Shown one piece after another: positions 58,728-64,000 of a stretch of 64,000 nt of DNA. Within the stretch, counting starts at the first letter, position 1. The number at the start of each line of letters is the position of its first letter. Both the position numbers and the translations under genes were made by a program. This stretch comes from Brevundimonas sp. (GTDB taxonomy: Bacteria; Pseudomonadota; Alphaproteobacteria; Caulobacterales; Caulobacteraceae). The stretch spans positions 26,685-90,684 of the forward strand of contig NZ_JAIYCP010000023.1 of NCBI RefSeq assembly GCF_027487935.1. The letters run 5' to 3'. The notes under the pieces are model-generated. The model was not told the origin of the DNA. It saw nothing but the letters and a program-made list of their open reading frames with translations, and searched no databases.

Positions 58728-59867
58728 ATGGACTTCGCCCTCAACGACGACCAGCGCGCCATCCAGGACGCAGCCCGGCAGTTCGCCGAGGCCGAACTGG
58801 CCCCGCACAGCGCCGAATGGGACGAGACCAAACATTTCCCGGTCGATGTGATGCGTCTGGCCGCCGAGATGGGCTTCTGCGGCATCTACACGGCCGAGGA
58901 GCACGGCGGCATGGCGTTGGGCCGGGTCGAGGCGGCGCTGATCTTCGAGGAATTGTCGCGCGGCGACGTGTCCACGGCAGCCTTCATCTCGATCCACAAT
59001 ATGGCGACCTGGATGATCGACAGCTTCGGCTCTGACGACCTTCGCGTCCGCTATGTGCCGCGGCTGACGACCATGGAGTTGATCGCCAGCTATTGCCTGA
59101 CCGAGCCGGGCTCCGGTTCGGATGCAGCGGGCCTGCGCACCACGGCGAAGCGGGACGGGGACCACTGGGTGCTGAACGGCTCCAAGGCCTTCATCTCCGG
59201 GGCGGGGACGTCGGACGTCTATGTCGTCATGGCGCGCACCGGCGGCGACGGTCCAAAGGGCATCTCGACCTTCGTGGTCGAGAAGGACACGCCCGGCCTC
59301 AGCTTCGGGGCGCAGGAGAAGAAGATGGGCTGGAACAGCCAGCCCACGGCCATCGTCGCCTTCGACGACTGTCGCGTCCCGGCGGCCAATCTGCTGGGCA
59401 AGGAGGGCGACGGCTTCCGCTATGCCATGATGGGCCTGGACGGCGGGCGGCTGAACATCGCCGCCTGTTCGCTGGGCGGGGCCCGCCTCGCGCTGGAGAC
59501 AACCCAGGCCTATGTCACCACGCGCAAACAGTTCGGCAAGTCCTTGTCTGACTTTCAGAATACCCAGTTCAAACTGGCCGACATGGCGACACAGCTGGAG
59601 GCCTGCCGGCTGATGGTGCTGCGCGGGGCCTGGGCCATCGACACCAACCATCCCGAGAAGACCAAATGGTGCGCCATGGCCAAGCGCATGGCGACCGACG
59701 CCTGTTTCCAGATCGCCGACGAGGCCCTGCAGCTGCACGGCGGTTATGGCTATCTGAAGGACTATCCCCTGGAGCGGATTGTGCGGGATTTGCGGGTGCA
59801 CCGGATTCTGGAGGGGACCAATGAGATCATGCGCGTGATCACGGCGCGGGAAATGTTGCGGCAGTAG
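58728..59867 (+). CDS. Acyl-CoA dehydrogenase, isobutyryl-CoA dehydrogenase type
   Basis: A 379-residue enzyme with CLTEPGSGSDAAGLRTTA, LNGSKAFISGAG, LQLHGGYGYLKDYPLERI and the catalytic Glu in ILEGTNEIMR. Its sequence pattern and neighbours (3-hydroxyisobutyryl-CoA hydrolase, mmsB) fit the isobutyryl-CoA dehydrogenase of valine breakdown, which forms methacrylyl-CoA. An upstream extension in frame lies in the repeat and is not used. The ATG at 58728 follows AAGGAAACG. Confidence 0.93.
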   Translation: MDFALNDDQRAIQDAARQFAEAELAPHSAEWDETKHFPVDVMRLAAEMGFCGIYTAEEHGGMALGRVEAALIFEELSRGDVSTAAFISIHNMATWMIDSFGSDDLRVRYVPRLTTMELIASYCLTEPGSGSDAAGLRTTAKRDGDHWVLNGSKAFISGAGTSDVYVVMARTGGDGPKGISTFVVEKDTPGLSFGAQEKKMGWNSQPTAIVAFDDCRVPAANLLGKEGDGFRYAMMGLDGGRLNIAACSLGGARLALETTQAYVTTRKQFGKSLSDFQNTQFKLADMATQLEACRLMVLRGAWAIDTNHPEKTKWCAMAKRMATDACFQIADEALQLHGGYGYLKDYPLERIVRDLRVHRILEGTNEIMRVITAREMLRQ

Positions 59868-59891
59868 CGTCCGGCCCTTACGAGCGGTGCC

Positions 59892-60941
59892 ATGAGTGAA
59901 TCCGAAGTCCTGACCCGCGTCGAATCCGGCGTCGGCCACATCACCCTGAACCGGCCGAAGGCTCTGCATGCGCTGAACCGCGCCATGTGCGAGGCGATGA
60001 TCGAGGCCCTGCTGGCCTGGCGGTCTGATGATGCGGTCAGGTCCGTGCTGATCGACCATGCCGGCGAGCGCGGCTTCTGCGCGGGTGGTGACATCCGGAT
60101 GATCGCCGAGAGCGGGGCAGGGGACGCGTCGGAGGCCAAGGCCTTCTTCATGGTCGAATACCGGCTGAACCATCTGATGTTCGACTATCCCAAGCCGATC
60201 ACCGCGATCGTGGACGGCATCGTCATGGGCGGCGGGGTGGGGATCAGCGAACCGGCGGACGTCCGCATCGCGACGGAGCGGACCACCTATGCCATGCCCG
60301 AGACCGGGATCGGCCTGTTCCCCGACGTCGGCGGCGGCTGGTTCCTGCCGCGCCTGCCGGGTCAGACCGGGGTGTGGCTGGCCCTGACCGGGGCGCGGCT
60401 GAAGGCGGCCGATACGGTCTTCCTCGGCATCCATACCCACTATCTGCCGGCGGACGCGCTGGAAGCCTTCCGCTTCATCCTCGCGGCTGATCCGGCCTAT
60501 CCGATCGATGTCGCAGACGGCCTCGAAGCCGATCCGGGCGAGGCCCCCGTCGAGGCCCATCTGGCCGCCATCGACCGGCTGTTCGCCTTCGACACAGTCG
60601 AGGAAATCTTCGCCGCGCTTGAGGCGGATGGCTCGGACTGGGCGTCGGCCCAGCTGGCCACCCTGAAGACCAAGTCGCCGCAGTCGCTGAAGGTCACCCT
60701 GCGCCAGTTGCGCCTCGGTGCGAACCAGCCGTCCTTTGCCGCGAACATGGCCCTGGAGTACGCGCTCGGCGGCCGGGTGGTCCGCACCCACGACTTCCAG
60801 GAAGGCGTCCGCGCCGTGGTGGTCGACAAGGACAACATGCCGAACTGGGTGCCGGCCGATCTGTCGGGGGTCAGCGAGGCCGACCTCGACCGCCTGTTTG
60901 CGCCCCTGCCTGAGGGCCAGGCATGGACGCCGCTGGACTGA
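59892..60941 (+). CDS. 3-hydroxyisobutyryl-CoA hydrolase (crotonase family)
   Basis: A 349-residue long crotonase with GERGFCAGGDIRMIAE (oxyanion hole), IVDGIVMGGGVGISEPADV, MPETGIGLFPDVGGGWFLPR and a long C-terminal segment typical of HIBCH-type hydrolases. It releases 3-hydroxyisobutyrate from its CoA ester in valine catabolism. The gene lies 24 bases after the acyl-CoA dehydrogenase. An enoyl-CoA hydratase for the step in between is not in this run. Confidence 0.93.
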   Translation: MSESEVLTRVESGVGHITLNRPKALHALNRAMCEAMIEALLAWRSDDAVRSVLIDHAGERGFCAGGDIRMIAESGAGDASEAKAFFMVEYRLNHLMFDYPKPITAIVDGIVMGGGVGISEPADVRIATERTTYAMPETGIGLFPDVGGGWFLPRLPGQTGVWLALTGARLKAADTVFLGIHTHYLPADALEAFRFILAADPAYPIDVADGLEADPGEAPVEAHLAAIDRLFAFDTVEEIFAALEADGSDWASAQLATLKTKSPQSLKVTLRQLRLGANQPSFAANMALEYALGGRVVRTHDFQEGVRAVVVDKDNMPNWVPADLSGVSEADLDRLFAPLPEGQAWTPLD

Positions 60942-60999
60942 GTGCTTGCGTCGCCGGCGGTTCCGGGGCGTAGCTGCGTCGGAGCAGGAGGAGAAGATC

Positions 61000-61785
61000 A
61001 TGCGATCCGTGTTGATGGCGAGCGTTGCCGCCTTGCTGGCGATGTCCCTGGGCGCGTGCGCCGGATCGCAGTATGTGGACATCCGGCCGGAGGTCCTGGC
61101 ACCGCCACCACCGCCCGTCGCCTCCCTCGTGGAAGCCGCCATGAACGATGCCCGTCGACCCGAGGCCGACCGGGCCCGCGACGACCTGCGCCAGACCCGT
61201 GCCATGCTGGAGTTCACAGGATTGCGTCCGGGCATGGCGGTCGCGGACATCCGGCCCGAGGAAGGCTTCTTCACCCGGCTGTTCTCGGTGATGGTCGGCG
61301 AACAGGGCCGGGCCTATGCCTTCGTGCCCAACCAGACGGCCGCCCGTGAGAACGCCTTCGGTGACGCCCTGGCGGCGGATTATACGAACGTCGTCCGGCT
61401 GACCGGCAAGCTTGAGGAGATGCGCTTCGACCGACCGCTCGATGTCGTCTTCACGGGCGAGGAGTACCATGACTTCGTCATTCCCCGGTTCGGCGTCGAT
61501 GTGGCGGCCATGAATGCGGCGGTGTTCGCGGCGCTGAAGCCTGGCGGTCTGTATGTCATCCTGGATCACCAGGCGGCGGACGGTGCGGGGATCAGCGTGG
61601 CGGGGACGCTGCACCGGATCGAGGCGGCGGAGCTGCGGCGTCAGGTCGAGGCTGCGGGCTTTATCTACGACGGCGAGACCTCGGCGGTGCGCGTCCCGAC
61701 GGACGACCATAGTCTGAGCGTCTTTGATGCCGGTATTCGCGGCCGCACGGACCGGTTCGTGTATCGGTTCCGCAAACCCGGCTGA
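61000..61785 (+). CDS. Predicted methyltransferase-like lipoprotein (COG4798-like) 1
   Basis: A 261-residue protein with a lipoprotein signal (LLAMSLGAC, lipobox Cys about residue 20) and a class I methyltransferase fold. Motif I is degenerate (MAVADIRPEEGFFTRLFS). Downstream DVVFTGEEYHDF and ALKPGGLYVILDHQA are the fold's post-motif strands. The Cys anchor would place it in the periplasm, where S-adenosylmethionine is not expected, so a non-methyltransferase role is possible. It is a tandem paralogue of the next gene. AGGAGGAG precedes the ATG. Confidence 0.82.
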   Translation: MRSVLMASVAALLAMSLGACAGSQYVDIRPEVLAPPPPPVASLVEAAMNDARRPEADRARDDLRQTRAMLEFTGLRPGMAVADIRPEEGFFTRLFSVMVGEQGRAYAFVPNQTAARENAFGDALAADYTNVVRLTGKLEEMRFDRPLDVVFTGEEYHDFVIPRFGVDVAAMNAAVFAALKPGGLYVILDHQAADGAGISVAGTLHRIEAAELRRQVEAAGFIYDGETSAVRVPTDDHSLSVFDAGIRGRTDRFVYRFRKPG

Positions 61786-61850
61786 CGCCGACCGCCGTTC
61801 GGTCTAGGCTGCGCCGTCAGCGCCCGCGCGGCGCTTCGGGAGAAGCCGTC

Positions 61851-62624
61851 ATGCGCCGTTCCGTCATCCTGGCCGCCATGGCGGTGATGAGCCTGTCGTC
61901 CATGGGCTGCATGGGGCTCATGGCGACCCCGACCCCGGCCGCGCCCACAGCTGCCGACTATGCCGAAGCTCTCGCTGCCCCGATCCGGCCTGCCGACGAC
62001 CGGGCCCGGGATGCGGCGCGTCATACGGCCGAGACCCTGGCCTTCGCCGGGGTCCAGCCGGGCCAGAAGATCGCGGACATGATCATCGGCGGTGGCTATT
62101 TCACCCGCGTCTTCTCCGCCGCCGTGGGGCCGCGGGGTCGTGTTACGGCTTGGCAGCCGGCGGAATTCATCGCCTTCCAGGCCAGCTATGGCGACAGCCT
62201 CGCCGCGGCCGACGCCCTGGCCAATGTCGATGCGATCCGCTCGCCGATCGCCGCGCCGGACTTCCCCGCCGGGCTGGACCTGGTCTTCACCGCCCAGAAC
62301 TACCACGACCTGCATCTGAGCATGGCTCCGGCCGACACCGCCGCGCGGGTCAATGCGGCTGTGTTCGAGGCCCTGAAACCGGGCGGCCTCTATGTCATCA
62401 TCGATCACCATGCGGTCGCGGGATCGCCGCTGACGGCGTCGAACACCGTACACCGGATCGACATCGAGGCGGTCAAGCGTGAGGTTCTGGCGGCCGGCTT
62501 TGTGCTGGACGGCGAGAGTGACCTGCTCGCCAACGCCGCCGATCCCCGGACAGCCAATGTCTTCGACGGCACTATTCGGGGCCGGACCAGCCAGTTCATG
62601 CTGCGATTCAGGAAGCCGTCCTGA
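61851..62624 (+). CDS. Predicted methyltransferase-like lipoprotein (COG4798-like) 2
   Basis: A 257-residue tandem paralogue of the preceding gene. Its lipobox is SSMGC, motif I is KIADMIIGGGYFTRVFSAAV, and LVFTAQNYHDLHL and LKPGGLYVIIDHHAVAGSPL follow. The final block IRGRTSQFMLRFRKP matches IRGRTDRFVYRFRKP of the first copy. Here motif I is nearer to a glycine-rich SAM loop. The gene is 65 bases after the first copy and 79 bases before mmsB. Confidence 0.82.
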   Translation: MRRSVILAAMAVMSLSSMGCMGLMATPTPAAPTAADYAEALAAPIRPADDRARDAARHTAETLAFAGVQPGQKIADMIIGGGYFTRVFSAAVGPRGRVTAWQPAEFIAFQASYGDSLAAADALANVDAIRSPIAAPDFPAGLDLVFTAQNYHDLHLSMAPADTAARVNAAVFEALKPGGLYVIIDHHAVAGSPLTASNTVHRIDIEAVKREVLAAGFVLDGESDLLANAADPRTANVFDGTIRGRTSQFMLRFRKPS

Positions 62625-62703
62625 TCGAAAAACTGCCCGGCGCCGCTGGCGACCGGGCGGGCGACCGGCTAACCCTCCCGAAAACCAACAGGGAGCGGAC
62701 GCC

Positions 62704-63609
62704 ATGACCTACAGGATCGCCTTCATCGGCCTCGGCAACATGGGCGGGGGCATGGCGGCCAACCAGGCGAAGGCGGGTCATGCCGTGGCGGCTTTCGACC
62801 TGTCCCGGGATGCGCTCGACCGTGCCGCCGCTGCCGGCTGCACGTCCGTCGGGTCGGTCGCCGAGGCGGTCAAGGACGCGGAGGTCGTCATCACCATGCT
62901 GCCGGCGGGCCCGCATGTGCTGAAGGTCTATTCGGAACAGATCATCGGCATGGCCCCAACCTCGGCCCTGCTGCTCGATTGTTCGACCATCGATGTCGAC
63001 ACGGCGCGCAAGGTCGCCGGGCTGGCGAGGGACGCGGGCTATGCCTTTGCCGATGCGCCGGTGTCGGGCGGGACGATGGCGGCGGATGCCGGGACCCTGG
63101 CCTTCATGGTCGGCTGCGATGAGCCAGACTTTGCCCGCATCGAGGCGGCGCTGGAGCCGATGAGCCGGGCGACCTTCCGCGCCGGCGACCATGGGGCAGG
63201 GCAGGCGGCCAAGATCTGCAACAACATGATCCTCGGCATCACCATGCTGGGCACCTGCGAGGCGATCGGCCTGGCCGAGAAGCTGGGCCTCGATCCGGTG
63301 AAGATGTTCGACATCGTCGCCAAATCGTCGGGCCAGAGCTGGTCGACCACCACCTACTACCCCTGGCCCGGCCCGGTGCCGACTGCGCCGTCGAACCGCA
63401 ACTACGACGGCGGCTTCGCCACGGCCATGATGCTGAAGGATCTGAAGCTGGCCCAGGACGCAGCGGCAAAGGTCGGTGCCTCGACCCCGCTGGGAGCCCA
63501 GACCGAGGCCCTGTTCCAGATGTTCAACGGGCTCGGCTACGGCGGCCGGGACTTCTCGGCCATCCTGCAGATGCTTCGGGGCCAGCTGGATGAGCTCCCG
63601 AAGGGCTAG
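62704..63609 (+). CDS. mmsB: 3-hydroxyisobutyrate dehydrogenase
   Basis: A 301-residue beta-hydroxyacid dehydrogenase with the NAD site FIGLGNMGGGMA, the substrate motif DAPVSGGTMAADAGTL and the catalytic Lys in GAGQAAKICNNMILG. It oxidises 3-hydroxyisobutyrate to methylmalonate semialdehyde, the next step after the hydrolase encoded at 59892. An ATG at 62704 with GGGAGCG upstream gives the family length; the frame extends upstream into the previous gene. Confidence 0.95.
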   Translation: MTYRIAFIGLGNMGGGMAANQAKAGHAVAAFDLSRDALDRAAAAGCTSVGSVAEAVKDAEVVITMLPAGPHVLKVYSEQIIGMAPTSALLLDCSTIDVDTARKVAGLARDAGYAFADAPVSGGTMAADAGTLAFMVGCDEPDFARIEAALEPMSRATFRAGDHGAGQAAKICNNMILGITMLGTCEAIGLAEKLGLDPVKMFDIVAKSSGQSWSTTTYYPWPGPVPTAPSNRNYDGGFATAMMLKDLKLAQDAAAKVGASTPLGAQTEALFQMFNGLGYGGRDFSAILQMLRGQLDELPKG

Positions 63610-63657
63610 GCCGCGTCGGGTCGGGAAGGCGGAGCCTTCTGACCGCGGCCCAACGAA

Positions 63658-63676
63658 ATTGAGAACCGTTATCAAT
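63658..63676. promoter_or_regulatory. Fur-box-like palindrome upstream of hemA
   Basis: ATTGAGAACCGTTATCAAT is a 19-base dyad with one mismatched pair (left arm ATTGAGAAC, right arm reading ATTGATAAC from the other strand). It resembles Fur-family boxes of the GATAAT/GAGAAT type. It sits 101 bases before the hemA start, where a promoter is expected. Confidence 0.65.
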
Positions 63677-63776
63677 TAAGGGTTTGCGGCGTTTTGTCCG
63701 GTGCGTTTCATGGACAAATCGGACCGATCGGCGCATCAGGCGGGCATTGATTTCGCGCCGTTCGGGGCCACCAAGC

Positions 63777-64000
63777 TTGTTCGACTACCAGGCCGCATTC
63801 CAGACCGCTGTGGAGCAGGTCAAGGGCGAGGGGCGCTATCGCGTCTTTGCCGACCTGAAGCGCGTGCGCGGCCAGTTCCCCAGGGCGAAGCGCCGTCGCG
63901 AGGACGGGTCGGAGCAGGACGTGGTGGTCTGGTGCTCGAACGACTATCTGGGCATGGGTCAGCACCCGGCGGTGCTGGAGGCCATGCAGACCGAGATCGA
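63777..64000 (+). CDS. hemA: 5-aminolevulinate synthase, N-terminal part
   Basis: The first 74 codons; the gene continues past the window. The product reads FDYQAAFQTAVEQVKGEGRY, then VFADLKRVRGQFPRAK and VVVWCSNDYLGMGQHPAVLE, the well-conserved start of alphaproteobacterial ALAS (Shemin pathway). ALAS condenses glycine and succinyl-CoA and is pyridoxal-phosphate dependent. Translation appears to start at TTG, which puts FDYQ at the usual place; no in-frame ATG is near. A Fur-like box lies upstream. Confidence 0.93.
   Translation, partial: MFDYQAAFQTAVEQVKGEGRYRVFADLKRVRGQFPRAKRRREDGSEQDVVVWCSNDYLGMGQHPAVLEAMQTEI

Noticed and set aside
58713..61274. 853-codon open frame on the minus strand
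   Set aside because: It lies opposite three well-supported plus-strand genes, is rich in Arg, Gly and His, and shows no family motif. Long antisense frames are expected at this GC content.
63625..63639. Small hairpin GAAGGC-GGA-GCCTTC after mmsB
   Set aside because: No T-run follows and the stem is short; not reliable as a terminator.
1..64000. Insertion sequences, integrases, CRISPR arrays, rRNA genes
   Set aside because: Searched for by eye on both strands; no transposase or integrase motif, no regularly spaced repeats and no rRNA sequence were seen.

Overview
High-GC alphaproteobacterial chromosome, most likely a member of Caulobacteraceae (Brevundimonas- or Caulobacter-like). This is inferred from the gene style of hemA, hemB, the tmk-holB-tatD run and rlpA, the many TonB-dependent receptors, and a palindromic CTTCTCCCATTGGGAGAAG-type intergenic repeat. 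No species can be fixed from the sequence alone.

The window has two parts. Positions 1 to about 51.45 kb are a dense accessory catabolic region. Positions 51.7 to 64 kb are ordinary chromosome: tRNA-Ser(UGA), rlpA, tmk, holB, tatD, an MBL-fold hydrolase, an alpha/beta hydrolase, a DUF4160/DUF2442 pair, hemB, a valine-degradation group (acyl-CoA dehydrogenase, 3-hydroxyisobutyryl-CoA hydrolase, two predicted methyltransferase lipoproteins, mmsB) and the start of hemA. The tRNA lies at the junction with its 3' end facing the catabolic genes.

Catabolic region, left to right: (i) a FecI-type sigma factor, FecR and the start of a TonB receptor with an STN domain; (ii) a glutathione-reductase-type ferredoxin reductase, a hotdog thioesterase, an IclR regulator, a VOC protein and an amidohydrolase; (iii) a kinase + acyl-CoA dehydrogenase + SDR operon resembling the lva (4-hydroxyacyl-CoA) system, with a divergent TetR; (iv) a beta-oxidation block of three acyl-CoA dehydrogenases (two as a translationally coupled pair), a crotonase, an SDR, a 3-hydroxyacyl-CoA dehydrogenase and a thiolase; (v) an operon with a crotonase, a DUF35 protein and a cysteine-less thiolase-like (Ltp2-like) protein; (vi) an oxidoreductase, a CoA ligase, an FAH-family hydrolase and an SDR; (vii) a large TonB receptor, a cytochrome P450 and a limonene-epoxide-hydrolase-like protein; (viii) a ring-hydroxylating oxygenase alpha/beta pair divergent from a [3Fe-4S] ferredoxin, an MFS carrier, an extradiol dioxygenase and four SDRs; (ix) a TetR gene, a second FAH, a HIT protein, two paralogous ACMSD-like amidohydrolases, an MFS carrier and a last SDR.

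Taken together (inference), outer-membrane uptake, oxygenase and P450 activation, dehydrogenation, extradiol ring cleavage, CoA activation, beta-oxidation and retro-aldol cleavage would form one pathway for a hydrophobic cyclic substrate that probably carries a side chain, such as a terpenoid, steroid-like or alkyl-aromatic compound. The substrate cannot be read from the sequence. Several promoter spacers carry clear palindromes, which suggests local control by the IclR and TetR proteins. No transposase, integrase or CRISPR array was seen.
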